From Pseudohongiella nitratireducens (GTDB taxonomy: Bacteria; Pseudomonadota; Gammaproteobacteria; Pseudomonadales; Pseudohongiellaceae), in the NCBI RefSeq assembly GCF_001642735.1, contig NZ_LWHM01000031.1:62001-126000 (forward strand): 64,000 bases of DNA, read 5' to 3'. Under the pieces are notes generated by a model. The model had not been told where the DNA came from. It worked only from the letters and a program-made list of their open reading frames with translations, and searched no databases. Of the stretch, positions 18,384 to 29,513 are shown one piece after another (position 1 is the first letter of the stretch; each line of letters begins with the position of its first letter). The position numbers and the translations under genes were made by a program.

Positions 18384-19961
18384 TCACTCCCACTCAATCG
18401 TAGCAGGTGGCTTGGACGACACGTCATACGTCACCCGCGACACATCCGTAATTTCATTAATAATGCGATTACTGACAGTCTCAAGCAGTTCGTAGGGCAG
18501 ATGCGCCCAGCGGGCGGTCATGAAATCAATCGTTTCAACCGCACGAATGCCGATCACCCAGGAGTAGCGACGACCATCGCCTACTACGCCCACAGATTTC
18601 ACAGGCAGGAAGACAGCAAAGGCCTGGCTGGTTTTGTGGTACCAGTCAGCTTTGTGCAGCTCTTCGATAAAGATGGCATCGGCACGACGCAAGATGTCGC
18701 AGTATTCTTTCTTCACTTCACCCAGTACGCGCACACCCAGGCCTGGGCCAGGGAATGGATGACGATAGACCATGTCATAAGGCAGGCCGAGTTCCAGACC
18801 GATCTGGCGGACTTCATCTTTGAACAGTTCACGCAGTGGTTCAACCAGTTTCAGCGCCATGTCTTCCGGTAAGCCGCCGACATTATGGTGAGACTTGATG
18901 ACGTGTGCTTTACCGGTACGTGAACCGGCCGATTCGATAACGTCAGGATAAATGGTGCCTTGCGCCAGCCATTTCACATTTGCGATCTTGGACGCTTCAT
19001 CATCAAAAACGTCGATAAAGGTGTTACCAATAATTTTGCGTTTCTTTTCCGGATCATCCTCACCGGCAAGCCGGTCCAGGAATTTATCTTCGGCATTGAC
19101 GCGAATAACTTTCACACCCATGTTCTCTGCAAAGGTAGCCATTACCTGATCACCTTCGTTCAGGCGTAGCAAGCCATTATCAACAAACACACAGGTCAGT
19201 TGATCACCAATGGCCTGGTGCAGCAGTGCAGCAACAACCGAAGAATCGACACCACCGGACAGACCTAAAAGAACATGATCGTCACCGACCTGTTCACGAA
19301 CCGTCTTGATGGCATCTTCAATAATATTGGCAGACGTCCACAGGGCTTCACAGCCACAGATATTACGCACAAACCGTTCCAGTATGCGTTTACCTTGTGT
19401 GGTGTGAGTGACTTCCGGGTGGAACTGTACACCGTAAAACCGCTTCTCTTCATTGGCCATGCCGGCAATCGGTGCACTGCCCGTTTCTGCAGTGACCACG
19501 AAATCCGGCGGCAGTTTCACCACCTTGTCACCGTGACTCATCCAGACATCCAGTTGCGCCAGACCATCCGTGAGAATACGATCTTCAATACCGTCAAACA
19601 AAGCGCCCGGTTTGGGCAGGTTCACTTCGGCATAGCCAAATTCTGACTTGTCGGAAGCTTCCACTTTACCGCCAAGTTGCTCAGCCATGGTCTGCATGCC
19701 GTAACAGACACCCAGCAATGGCAGACCCAGTTCAAATAACCAGGCTTCCGCTCGTGGTGAATGTTCCAGGGTTGCCGTTTCCGGTCCGCCTGAAAAAATA
19801 ATGCCTTCCGGGGAAAAATTGCGGACTTCGTCTTCCGAGCACTGATAGTCCCAGATCTCACAGTAAACCCCAAGCTCACGCACACGACGCGCAATCAGTT
19901 GTGTGTACTGGGAACCAAAATCAAGAATGAGGATTTTCTGGCTGTGGATATTCTGAGTCAT
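18384..19961 (-). CDS. guaA: GMP synthase (glutamine-hydrolysing)
   Basis: The 525-residue protein equals E. coli GuaA in length. The N-terminal class I glutamine amidotransferase domain has the nucleophile in GVCYGMQ and the FHPEVTH histidine. The PP-loop ATP pyrophosphatase domain carries [10 protein letters not shown], and the C-terminus has the dimerisation domain ending TIEWE. It converts XMP to GMP. The start MTQNIHS at 19961 matches the usual N-terminus; the frame is open a further 15 codons upstream without support. It is 157 bp downstream of guaB on the same strand. Confidence 0.97.
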   Translation of the reverse strand: MTQNIHSQKILILDFGSQYTQLIARRVRELGVYCEIWDYQCSEDEVRNFSPEGIIFSGGPETATLEHSPRAEAWLFELGLPLLGVCYGMQTMAEQLGGKVEASDKSEFGYAEVNLPKPGALFDGIEDRILTDGLAQLDVWMSHGDKVVKLPPDFVVTAETGSAPIAGMANEEKRFYGVQFHPEVTHTTQGKRILERFVRNICGCEALWTSANIIEDAIKTVREQVGDDHVLLGLSGGVDSSVVAALLHQAIGDQLTCVFVDNGLLRLNEGDQVMATFAENMGVKVIRVNAEDKFLDRLAGEDDPEKKRKIIGNTFIDVFDDEASKIANVKWLAQGTIYPDVIESAGSRTGKAHVIKSHHNVGGLPEDMALKLVEPLRELFKDEVRQIGLELGLPYDMVYRHPFPGPGLGVRVLGEVKKEYCDILRRADAIFIEELHKADWYHKTSQAFAVFLPVKSVGVVGDGRRYSWVIGIRAVETIDFMTARWAHLPYELLETVSNRIINEITDVSRVTYDVSSKPPATIEWE

Positions 19962-20118
19962 CAATGAAAGTCTCGAGTTTAGACAGGTTGATCGGGAAGG
20001 TAACAATTATGGCGGCTAACATCAGGCAACTAGCATCAGGCAACCGGATTGCCGCGGGTTATCCTGGGAAGCCGGGCTGGCCCGAAGGCCAGCCATACAC
20101 TTTCACCTGCGTGGCAAT

Positions 20119-21636
<1,518 letters not shown>

Positions 21637-21653
21637 TCAGGTAAACTGCGCGA

Positions 21654-23027
21654 ATGAAATCCAGCTATCAACCGGTCGGCCCGACCGACGAAAATATCAT
21701 CAGTGTTTCCACGCTCAACCGCCTGGCCCGCGGTTTGTTGGAAGAATGTTTCCCTTCGGTCATCGTCGAAGGCGAAATTTCCAACCTTGCCATGCCTGCC
21801 TCTGGTCACTGGTACCTGACCCTGAAAGATGAGCATGCACAAATCCGCTGTGCCATGTTTCGTAACCGTAATCGCAGCGTGCGACTGAAACCCGGTAATG
21901 GCATGCAGGTCATTGTCCGTGGCCGCCTGAGTCTGTACGAAGGCCGGGGCGATTATCAACTGATTCTGGACAGTCTGGAAGATGCCGGGGCCGGTGCTTT
22001 ACAGCGAGCCTTTGATGCGCTGAAAAAGAAACTGGCCGAAGAAGGACTGTTTGACGCCGAACGCAAACGCCCCGTGGATGACAGCTGCCGGCATGTCGCG
22101 GTCATTACCTCGCCCACCGGCGCGGTCATCCGCGATATTATCAGCGTTTTTCGCCGCCGCTATCCCGGCATGAATGTCACGGTACTGCCAGTGGCTGTTC
22201 AGGGCGAAGCTGCTGTCCCAGCCATTATTCAGGCCATTCATGCTGCCAACCTGCACGCGGAAAAGCTGGGTTTTGATGCCATCCTGCTGGCAAGGGGCGG
22301 CGGTTCGCTGGAAGATTTGCAGGCCTTTAATGATGAAGGGGTTGCGCGGGCCATCGTTGCCAGCGCATTACCGGTCGTCAGCGCCGTGGGTCACGAAACC
22401 GATGTCAGTATTGCCGACTTCGTGGCCGACCTCAGGGCGCCCACCCCTTCTGCCGCAGCGGAACTGCTTAGCCCGGATCAGGCTGAATGGATGGCGGGCC
22501 TGGCGTTCCAGGCAGAGCGCATTGGCAAATTGCTGCAGCAGACATTGCAACGCAAGCAGCAACAACTGGCCTGGACCCGCAAACGACTGGTGCATCCGGG
22601 TCGCCGACTTCAGGATCAGGCACAACAACTGGACCGGCTCGAGCAACAGCTACAGCGGGCGCTGCGGGTGCGTCTGCAGAGCCACAGCCAAAGAGTCAGC
22701 TCTCTGCGACAACGCCTGCAGCACCCCGGGCACAAGATTCGGCAACAGTCTGCACACTTGAAGCAAGTGCAGGCACGATTACAACGCGCCATGAAACAAC
22801 AATTACAGACACACCAACAGTCACTGGGCGCGCTGGCCCGCCAGCTCGACAGCATCAGCCCGCTACAGACCATACAGCGCGGCTATAGCGTCACCAAGAA
22901 CACCTCGAGCGCTGTCATTACTTCGGTTTCGCAAGTGCAGACCGGTGAAGAAATTAACACGGTAGTGACCGACGGCGTGATTCGCAGTATAGTCAGCAGC
23001 GCATCACGTGGAGGACAGTATGAATAA
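21654..23027 (+). CDS. xseA: exodeoxyribonuclease VII large subunit
   Basis: The 457-residue protein starts with an OB-fold domain (about 15-110, SVSTLNRLARGLLE, then EGEISNL). The catalytic core follows (about 130-320, with VITSPTGAVIRDI, LARGGGSLEDLQAFNDE and SAVGHETDVSIADFVAD). A long glutamine/arginine-rich coiled coil ends it. It degrades single-stranded DNA together with XseB. Its stop overlaps the next gene by 8 bp, which suggests coupled translation. Confidence 0.96.
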   Translation: MKSSYQPVGPTDENIISVSTLNRLARGLLEECFPSVIVEGEISNLAMPASGHWYLTLKDEHAQIRCAMFRNRNRSVRLKPGNGMQVIVRGRLSLYEGRGDYQLILDSLEDAGAGALQRAFDALKKKLAEEGLFDAERKRPVDDSCRHVAVITSPTGAVIRDIISVFRRRYPGMNVTVLPVAVQGEAAVPAIIQAIHAANLHAEKLGFDAILLARGGGSLEDLQAFNDEGVARAIVASALPVVSAVGHETDVSIADFVADLRAPTPSAAAELLSPDQAEWMAGLAFQAERIGKLLQQTLQRKQQQLAWTRKRLVHPGRRLQDQAQQLDRLEQQLQRALRVRLQSHSQRVSSLRQRLQHPGHKIRQQSAHLKQVQARLQRAMKQQLQTHQQSLGALARQLDSISPLQTIQRGYSVTKNTSSAVITSVSQVQTGEEINTVVTDGVIRSIVSSASRGGQYE

Positions 23028-23715
23028 ACGAGAACAACAACGTCAGATTCGGGAACAGAAACAACAGGCGGCACAGCGCAAAGAAGCCATGAAAAAAAAC
23101 ATGACGCGTGCAGCGCTGGTGATATTTCTACCCCTGCTGGCCATCGCCATTTTATGGGGCATGATGAGCCAGGGTGAAACCTATCCGCCAGACCAGGTCG
23201 CCGAGAGCGATCATGTACTGGGCAACCCGGACGCTGATGTGACTTTGATGGTCTATGCAGATTTCCAGTGCCCGGCCTGCGCCACAGAACACCGCATCAT
23301 GAGCCAGGCCTGGCCCCGTATCGCCAATCAGGCCAAGCTGGTTTACCGGCATTACCCGCTGACCAGCACACACCGCTTTGCCTGGACAGCAGCACTGTAC
23401 GCCGAAGCTGCCGGTCAGCAAGGCAAGTTCTGGGAAATGTACGATCAGCTATTCCTCAACCAGAGTTACTGGTCAACATTAAATGATGTCCGCAGCGAGT
23501 TTGACGGATACCTGGAACAGATAGGCGTGGATGTGGAACAGGCACACGCCGACATGGAATCGGATGCTGTCATTCAGAAAGTCCGCAACGACCAGCGCGG
23601 CGGCACCCAGGCTGGCGTCAGAGGCACACCCGCCCTGTTCGTCAACGGCCGGCCGACGCAGGTGCCACAGAATCCGGTGGACATGATCTCACTGGTAAAC
23701 AACGCCGCACCGTAA
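23020..23715 (+). CDS. DsbA-like membrane-anchored thioredoxin-fold protein
   Basis: The 231-residue protein has a highly charged N-terminus (about 1-28), one membrane anchor (about 29-50) and a periplasmic DsbA/Com1-like thioredoxin domain. The domain has a CPAC redox motif near residue 87, a helical insert and the cis-proline segment GVRGTPALFVNG. It probably oxidises or isomerises disulfides of exported proteins. The ATG at 23020 overlaps the end of xseA and is preceded by GGAGG five bases away, better than the in-frame GTG at 23008. The partner DsbB-like protein is not in the window. Confidence 0.85.
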   Translation: MNKREQQRQIREQKQQAAQRKEAMKKNMTRAALVIFLPLLAIAILWGMMSQGETYPPDQVAESDHVLGNPDADVTLMVYADFQCPACATEHRIMSQAWPRIANQAKLVYRHYPLTSTHRFAWTAALYAEAAGQQGKFWEMYDQLFLNQSYWSTLNDVRSEFDGYLEQIGVDVEQAHADMESDAVIQKVRNDQRGGTQAGVRGTPALFVNGRPTQVPQNPVDMISLVNNAAP

Positions 23716-23734
23716 TATCTGCATGCAAACAAAT

Positions 23735-23757
23735 GCCTGGACAAGCTACGTCCAGGC
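23735..23757 (+). terminator. hairpin after the DsbA-like gene
   Basis: An 8-bp stem (23735-23742 with 23750-23757) and 7-nt loop lie 20 bases after the stop codon. No T-run follows, so termination is plausible but not certain. Confidence 0.4.
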
Positions 23758-23789
23758 TACGACCGGAGATAGGCAGATAAACTGTTCAG

Positions 23790-23850
23790 GCACGCCCGTA
23801 AATACATCCCTGTAGGGCTCGGCGGCGGACGTCCTGTCCGCCGACGATCT
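23790..23850. repeat. REP-like palindromic element
   Basis: The stretch carries a small stem around CCCTGTAGGG and a strong 8-bp GC stem (23823-23830 with 23836-23843). I recall similar GC-rich elements as dispersed extragenic palindromes in gammaproteobacterial genomes. Only one copy is visible here, so this is a candidate. The rest of the 23716-24246 gap holds the large inverted repeat and no convincing gene. Confidence 0.35.
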
Positions 23851-24058
23851 GGCTCTTCTAACCTTATTTACCGAAGGTACCTCAGTTTAGTGCCACTCCA
23901 ACGGCAGCAAAACTCGGCAGTAGATCCAATTATCAAGGAAAGCGCCTTGTCAGTATAAGTCGAACCATCTGCGAACAGGGATGTCCGCTGGGAGCTATAA
24001 CCTAATGGGATGACGGGAACACAAAAGCATTTTCCTCCCATGGATGTATACGGCACAA

Positions 24059-24225
24059 GGTCAGGGCATCACTCCACGTACCACAGCCAATCAGACCACG
24101 CTTTGCCTAGCGCCCCTTACCCGAAAGAGCAGCCGGACTGTTTGAGCCGTCAGGTGAGTTTCCGGCTGCCGGGTGAGGGGCGTTAGGCAGTGGTCGGCTG
24201 TGGTACGTGGAGTGATGCCCTGACC
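24059..24225. repeat. 167-bp long inverted repeat (MITE-like or structured RNA)
   Basis: The outer arms 24059-24088 and 24196-24225 are perfect 30-bp inverted repeats starting GGTCAGGGCATCACTCC. Inside, GACCAC/GTGGTC pairs. A 19-bp stretch (GCCTAGCGCCCC and onward) pairs with only two mismatches, both of which would be G-U pairs in RNA, and GCAGCCGG/CCGGCTGC closes the stem. It lies between the 3' ends of the convergent DsbA-like and rodA genes. No target-site duplication is obvious and no transposase is encoded. Confidence 0.8.
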
Positions 24226-24246
24226 GCTCCCTCGACATGCAACCAC

Positions 24247-25392
24247 TCAAGGCTGCAACAAACGCCGATGCGTATGAATCGACATCAAAATCCCAAAACT
24301 GGCCAGCAGCGTCACCGCCGATGTACCGCCATAACTGATGAGCGGCAAAGGCACACCCACCACCGGCAAGAGCCCGGTCACCATCCCCATATTCACGAAG
24401 ACATAGAAGGCAAAGGTCAATGAAATGCTGACCCCTAACAAGCGGCTGAAAGTATCGCTGGCCTGCCAGCTGATAAACAGCCCACGGCCGACGATGAAGA
24501 GGTAGATCATCAAAATCAGTACTATCCCAACCAGCCCGAACTCTTCACCAATCACCGCCAGGATAAAGTCAGTTGTTGATTCGGGCAGAAAATCCAGTCG
24601 CGATTGCGTGCCATTCAACCATCCTTTGCCGAACACGCCACCAGAGCCGATGGCTATCTTGGACTGGATGATATTCCAGCCTGCACCGAGCGGGTCTGCC
24701 TCCGGGTTGAACAGTGTGTCTACGCGGCGGCGCTGGTAATCTGCCAGCACAAAGATATACATCAGCGGTGCTGCAATAACGGCACTCAGCCCGGCAAATG
24801 ACACAATGCGCCAGGATATGCCGGCAAAAAACAGCACAATGATGCCTGCCATTCCGACCAGAATCGCTGTACCCAGATCCGGCTGATCAGCAATAAGCAC
24901 GCAAGGAATGGCAATAATGAGCAGAGCTGCCCCGACTTCCAGCATACTGGGCGGCAGGCTTCGTTTGCTGAACCACCAGGCCACCGTAATCGGTAGCGAC
25001 AGTTTCATCACCTCTGAAGGCTGGAAACGTCCCAGGCCGGGAATACTCAACCAGCGTTGGGCACCGTTGGAGACTGTGCCGAACAGCAGCACCAGAATGA
25101 GCAGCACCACGCCCGCACTGAACACCGGGACTGCCCAGTATCGGTAGGTGCGAGGCGGGAACTGGGCAAACAGCGCGAGGACGCCGAAACCAAACCCCAG
25201 GCGAATACATTGGCGCACCACGGAATCCACATCCTGGCCACTGGCACTGTAGAGCACAATCAGACTGATGACGGAAACCAGCAATGCGGCAGCGAGCAGT
25301 GGCAAATCCAGATGCAGACGCCAGGCAAGGGTTCGTTCCCGGTGATTGAGATCCACACGGGAGCCGTGCATGCGTCGTAGCCGTTCTGCCAT
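24247..25392 (-). CDS. rodA: rod-shape peptidoglycan glycosyltransferase RodA
   Basis: This is a SEDS-family polytopic protein with about ten membrane helices. Family markers are LDLPLL at the start of helix 1, QRWLSIPGLGRFQPSE, ADQPDLGTA, the catalytic-loop segment HTDF-like STTDFILAVIGEE and the C-terminal PLISYGG. It polymerises lipid II for side-wall growth with a class B PBP. Three starts are possible: ATG 25392, ATG 25371 or TTG 25500. None has a strong ribosome site, and I give the first as the most family-like compromise. Its usual partner mrdA is not adjacent. Confidence 0.88.
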   Translation of the reverse strand: MAERLRRMHGSRVDLNHRERTLAWRLHLDLPLLAAALLVSVISLIVLYSASGQDVDSVVRQCIRLGFGFGVLALFAQFPPRTYRYWAVPVFSAGVVLLILVLLFGTVSNGAQRWLSIPGLGRFQPSEVMKLSLPITVAWWFSKRSLPPSMLEVGAALLIIAIPCVLIADQPDLGTAILVGMAGIIVLFFAGISWRIVSFAGLSAVIAAPLMYIFVLADYQRRRVDTLFNPEADPLGAGWNIIQSKIAIGSGGVFGKGWLNGTQSRLDFLPESTTDFILAVIGEEFGLVGIVLILMIYLFIVGRGLFISWQASDTFSRLLGVSISLTFAFYVFVNMGMVTGLLPVVGVPLPLISYGGTSAVTLLASFGILMSIHTHRRLLQP

Positions 25393-25551
25393 AGGAGGAA
25401 TACAATTCAAACAGTAAACGTAAAAGGGTAGCTTGAAAGCCTGATTAAGTCTATTCTCTTTACTGACTGTGGACACCGGTTGAGCCCGAATGTCCGACAA
25501 TCCCTTGCAGGAAATATAACTGACTAAAACAATATGATGGAGGACAGGGGC

Positions 25552-25986
25552 ATGTCAGTTTTTCAATCTACCAACCGCTTGATCAACACCCTTGGCGATA
25601 ATCTGCAGACGCTGGCATGGACCATCATGCGTGTGCTCTCCAGTGCCATGTTCATGACTCACGGCTGGGCCAAACTGTTCGGCGAACGCGCCCAGCCCAT
25701 GTTTGGCGGCATGGATTTTTTTGGCATTGATGTCGGTATCAACATGCTCTGGGTTGCCGGGGTGATTGAACTCTTTGTCGCCGGACTGGTCGCCATCGGC
25801 CTATGTACCCGTTATGCCGCCCTGTTATGTGCCATTCTGATGGCCATGGCCTATGCCACCGCTCACCCTGCCTGGTTTCCGACGTTGAACAATGGCGAAC
25901 TGGCCGCCATGTATTTTGTCGTTTACCTGGTACTGTTCTGCTTTGGCGCAGGAAAAATCAGCGTAGACGCCCTGATACGCCGTTAA
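25552..25986 (+). CDS. DoxX family membrane protein
   Basis: The 144-residue protein has four hydrophobic segments and DoxX-family text (RVLSSAMFMTHGWAKLFG, then GVIELFVAGLVAIG). The family is small inner-membrane proteins, often linked to thiosulfate:quinone oxidation or redox stress, but with poorly defined roles. The ATG at 25552 has GGAGGA nine bases upstream. It stands alone, divergent from rodA. Confidence 0.8.
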   Translation: MSVFQSTNRLINTLGDNLQTLAWTIMRVLSSAMFMTHGWAKLFGERAQPMFGGMDFFGIDVGINMLWVAGVIELFVAGLVAIGLCTRYAALLCAILMAMAYATAHPAWFPTLNNGELAAMYFVVYLVLFCFGAGKISVDALIRR

Positions 25987-26000
25987 AGCCACCCGCCCGC

Positions 26001-27419
26001 CTAGCGACGCTTGGGTTTTTTCTCCCGGCTGGCGGGTACTTTGCGGTTGTTCCTGATGCGGCGTTTTTGCGCAATCAGCTGTGCTGACATACCCTCTTCG
26101 TGCTTCACATAAGGGTTACTGTCCTGACGCAACTCGATCCGAATCGGCGTACCCTGCAAGTCCAGTACATCCCGGAAGGTCTTTTCCAGATAGCGCTTGT
26201 AGTGAGCAGGTAACTTGTCAGTCTGGTTACCGTGAATCACGATCAACGGCGGGTTATGACCGCCTGTGTGTGCGTACTTAAGTTTGATACGACGACCATT
26301 GATCATCGATGGCGAGTGATCCAGCACTGCATCCTGAAGAATACGCGTTAACTGGTTGGTACTCAGTTTCCGACGCGCTGAATCGTAGGCCTTGTTAATC
26401 GATTTATAAAGATCGCCCACCCCGGTGCCATGCAGGGCAGATATAAAGTGGATGGCAGCAAAATCCACAAAAGAAAATCGGCGCCGGATATCACTCTTGA
26501 CCCGATCTTTCTGCTCCAGATCCATGCCATCCCATTTGTTCAGCGCAATTACCAGCGCCCGCCCCGTTTCCAGCACATAACCCAACAAGTGCAGATCCTG
26601 GTCGACAATGCCGTCACGTGCATCAATCACCATGACCACAACGTTAGCATCCTGGATAGCGGTTAAAGATTTGACCACCGAGAACTTTTCAACCGTCTCC
26701 TTGGTCTTGCCGCGACGCCGGATACCCGCGGTATCAATCAACGTATAGCGCTCGCCGTGGCGTTCGTAGGGGATATAGACGCTGTCGCGTGTCGTCCCAG
26801 GCATGTCATAAACAACAACCCGGTCTTCGCCCAGCATGCGGTTAACCAGCGTGGATTTACCCACATTAGGTCGTCCGGCAATCGCAATGCGAATGCCCTG
26901 CTCCTCACGATCTTCTTCCGCTTCCGGCTCGGGAAAATCTGCCAGTACGTAATCGATCATGCTCGACACGCCCCGACCCTGCGAGGCGGCAATGCTGAAC
27001 ATGGTGTCCATACCCAGCGAATAGAAATCGCTATTGGCCACGTTCTCATCAATGCCGTCAATTTTATTAACGACCAGGCAGGCTTTTTTATTGTTGCGAC
27101 GCAGGTGATCGACGATCTGAATATCAGCCGGGTTGAGTCCGGCGCGACCATCGACCAGGAGCAGAACGATGTCCGCCTCTTCCATTGCCTGCAACGACTG
27201 CGATGCCATGGCAAAATCAATGCCCTGCTCGCCGCCTTCCAGGCCACCTGTATCAATCACAATAAACGGTTTGCTGGCACCCAGCCCTTCACCGTATTTC
27301 CGGTCACGTGTCAGACCGGGAAAGTCAGCCACAAGCGCATCACGGCTACGAGTCAGCCGGTTGAACAGCGTCGATTTACCGACATTAGGTCTTCCGACCA
27401 GTGCGATTACAGGTTTCAT
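26001..27419 (-). CDS. der: ribosome-assembly GTPase Der
   Basis: The 472-residue protein has two tandem GTPase domains: [12 protein letters not shown] at about 8 with DTGG, NKID, and [12 protein letters not shown] at about 184 with DTAG, NKWD. A KH-like C-terminal domain and a basic tail (REKKPKRR) follow. It is needed for 50S subunit maturation. It is the last gene of the collinear block and follows bamB by 36 bp. Confidence 0.97.
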   Translation of the reverse strand: MKPVIALVGRPNVGKSTLFNRLTRSRDALVADFPGLTRDRKYGEGLGASKPFIVIDTGGLEGGEQGIDFAMASQSLQAMEEADIVLLLVDGRAGLNPADIQIVDHLRRNNKKACLVVNKIDGIDENVANSDFYSLGMDTMFSIAASQGRGVSSMIDYVLADFPEPEAEEDREEQGIRIAIAGRPNVGKSTLVNRMLGEDRVVVYDMPGTTRDSVYIPYERHGERYTLIDTAGIRRRGKTKETVEKFSVVKSLTAIQDANVVVMVIDARDGIVDQDLHLLGYVLETGRALVIALNKWDGMDLEQKDRVKSDIRRRFSFVDFAAIHFISALHGTGVGDLYKSINKAYDSARRKLSTNQLTRILQDAVLDHSPSMINGRRIKLKYAHTGGHNPPLIVIHGNQTDKLPAHYKRYLEKTFRDVLDLQGTPIRIELRQDSNPYVKHEEGMSAQLIAQKRRIRNNRKVPASREKKPKRR

Positions 27420-27455
27420 AGTTTTTCCAGAGCGGGTGTCGAGACACCCTTAAGA

Positions 27456-28604
27456 TCAGGGCAGTCGGTAGGCGACTAAACGGCCGCTGTTGCCATAGAC
27501 ATACAGCATTCTGCCATCAGCGACAATGTTGCTACGCAAGCCATCGCTATCAACGCGTGTGCGCCCGACGATACGGCCATCAATTTGCGACAGTAAGTGC
27601 AGGTAGCCTTCAAAATCACCCACTGCCAGGTAGTTGTTAAACGCAACCGGAGAGGTAACACGGCGAAGTCGAAGATCATCGTTCTCCCAGACTTCACTGT
27701 CAGTGTTGTTCTGGACAGCGAATAGGTGGCTTTCCGAGTTGGCCCAGTAGACATTACCCAGACCCAGCGTCAGGCTACGGTAGGTAGAGCCCGGCATACC
27801 CCAGACAATACGGCCACTCTGCAGATCCAGCCCCATCAGGTTACCCTGGAAGCTGCCAACATAAACGGTACCGCCAATCAGAACCGGATCGCCATCGATA
27901 TCAATGATTCGTTCAATATCATAGCGCCCCTGCGGAACAGCGACTCGCTCTTCCCACATGATAAATCCGTCAGTGGCATCCAGAGCCGCCACCATGCCAT
28001 TGGCAAAGCCTGATACCACGGTGTTGCCAGTAATAATCGGTTTGCTGCTGCCGCGCAAAGACAGAGCCGGCACGGAACTTTCATAGGCCCAGACCTGCTC
28101 ACCATTTTCAGCATCCAGCGCCAGCAAACGGCCATCGACAGTTTGCGCGACTACGCGACGACCATCGGTTTGCGGTGCCGCCAATATTTCACTGCTGACA
28201 CTGCTGCGCCATAGCTCATCGCCATTATCCGCATCCAGCGCCACCACCTGTGCGTCCAGGGTGCCATAGACAACCATACCGCCACCCACACCAATGGCGC
28301 CGGAAATGACATCATCGGTATCACGCTGCCACTGTCTGTCACCGGTTTCTTTATTCAGGGAATAGACTTCACCGTTGTTAGCTGCAGCATAGATATATTG
28401 CCCATCTATGCTGGGACCCAGGTGCAGATAGCTATCACCCTGGCCGTTGCCAATATTAGCCGTCCACAGTTCTTCCAGCTCAACTGACGCATCAATATCC
28501 ACCAGTTCCCGGGGTTGCTCGACTTCATCATCGGAGAATATGCCACAGGCGCTGATTAGCACGCCAAGTGACACGATCATCAATCCCTTTATGTACTGAT
28601 TCAT
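27456..28604 (-). CDS. bamB: outer-membrane assembly lipoprotein BamB
   Basis: The 382-residue lipoprotein has lipobox LISAC at residues 16-20 and eight PQQ-type beta-propeller repeats (for example VYSLNKETGDRQWQ, VVALDADNGDELWR, LLALDAENGEQVW). It is part of the BAM complex that folds outer-membrane proteins. The start at 28604 is chosen because it puts the lipobox at the expected distance; the frame is open 15 codons further. It lies between yfgM and der, as in other Gammaproteobacteria. Confidence 0.95.
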   Translation of the reverse strand: MNQYIKGLMIVSLGVLISACGIFSDDEVEQPRELVDIDASVELEELWTANIGNGQGDSYLHLGPSIDGQYIYAAANNGEVYSLNKETGDRQWQRDTDDVISGAIGVGGGMVVYGTLDAQVVALDADNGDELWRSSVSSEILAAPQTDGRRVVAQTVDGRLLALDAENGEQVWAYESSVPALSLRGSSKPIITGNTVVSGFANGMVAALDATDGFIMWEERVAVPQGRYDIERIIDIDGDPVLIGGTVYVGSFQGNLMGLDLQSGRIVWGMPGSTYRSLTLGLGNVYWANSESHLFAVQNNTDSEVWENDDLRLRRVTSPVAFNNYLAVGDFEGYLHLLSQIDGRIVGRTRVDSDGLRSNIVADGRMLYVYGNSGRLVAYRLP

Positions 28605-28685
28605 CAATCTGGTATCCACTTTTCCTACTGCCCGGTTTCTCACTAACAACTTTTCAGCCTGGTTGCGACTATCGCAAGCAAGTGA

Positions 28686-29354
28686 TTACATAGCGCCTTG
28701 AAGCTCTGTGATTTTCATTTCCAGTATCGGCGTCGGCGTGCCAGCAGCTGCAGCTGCCTCATAGGCAGGCAATGCCAGATCACGCTCACCACGCTCCAGG
28801 TGAATATCACCTTTTAATTCATCGAACTCGGCCTGCATGGCCTGACCATCAACGCTGTTAACCAGCGCCAGGGCCTCATCGGTTTCGCCTTGCGACAACA
28901 TAATACGTCCCAGACGCAATTGCGCCAGGCGAATCAGTGATTCATCTGTACTGGCAAAAAAACCGCTCTGGGTATTATCCAGCAGCCATTCAAGTTCCTG
29001 TCTGGCACTTTGCAGATTACCGTTCAGCACATCAAGCTGTGCGGCAAACAAGGCGGCATAAAGGGCATAAATTGTTTCGCTGTGCTCATTTTTCAACGTA
29101 TTGATCATGCCCCTGGCCTGGTCGGCGCTGGCCGGATCAACAGGTTGTCCGGGTGCCACAACGATAAGCTGTGACATACGGTCATAGATGGCAGATGCCT
29201 CAGCTGCTTGCTGTGTCTGACTGTTTTGCCAGAACTGCCAGCCGAAATACCCTGCCGCCACAACAGCAATACCCAGTGCCAACTGCTTTCCGCTCTCATC
29301 CCACCAGCGCTTAAGCGACTCTAACGTTTCTTCTTCTGATGCACTTAATGCCAC
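28686..29354 (-). CDS. yfgM: YfgM family SecYEG-associated tetratricopeptide protein
   Basis: The 222-residue protein has one membrane anchor (about 23-40) and a periplasmic TPR-like helical domain, matching the YfgM/UPF0070 family that binds the translocon and PpiD. The start is GTG at 29354, with GGAG six bases upstream. Its position between hisS and bamB is the conserved one. Confidence 0.9.
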   Translation of the reverse strand: MALSASEEETLESLKRWWDESGKQLALGIAVVAAGYFGWQFWQNSQTQQAAEASAIYDRMSQLIVVAPGQPVDPASADQARGMINTLKNEHSETIYALYAALFAAQLDVLNGNLQSARQELEWLLDNTQSGFFASTDESLIRLAQLRLGRIMLSQGETDEALALVNSVDGQAMQAEFDELKGDIHLERGERDLALPAYEAAAAAGTPTPILEMKITELQGAM

Positions 29355-29513
29355 AAATCGCTCCTGTAACTACTTACTCTAGCTTCATCCCCTCAGGGAT
29401 GTGGTTAATATCATTTGCCCCAGTCTTATTCAGGCTGGCAGGCATCCTGTCCTACTGCACCAATGCTGTCAAGCTGTGCTGACCCGCAGTGAAAGTGCCT
29501 TACTATTTCCTTG

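Noticed and set aside
22487-22888. Thr/Ala-rich 133-codon open frame inside xseA
   Set aside because: It is a shifted-frame shadow of the glutamine-rich coiled coil of xseA.
23868-24056. 62-codon open frame on the minus strand in the DsbA-rodA gap
   Set aside because: No ribosome site, no recognisable domain and Ser/Cys-rich text unlike the neighbouring proteins; it lies between palindromic elements.
24059-24225. Complete insertion sequence
   Set aside because: The inverted repeats are only 107 bp apart, there is no transposase frame and no clear target duplication.
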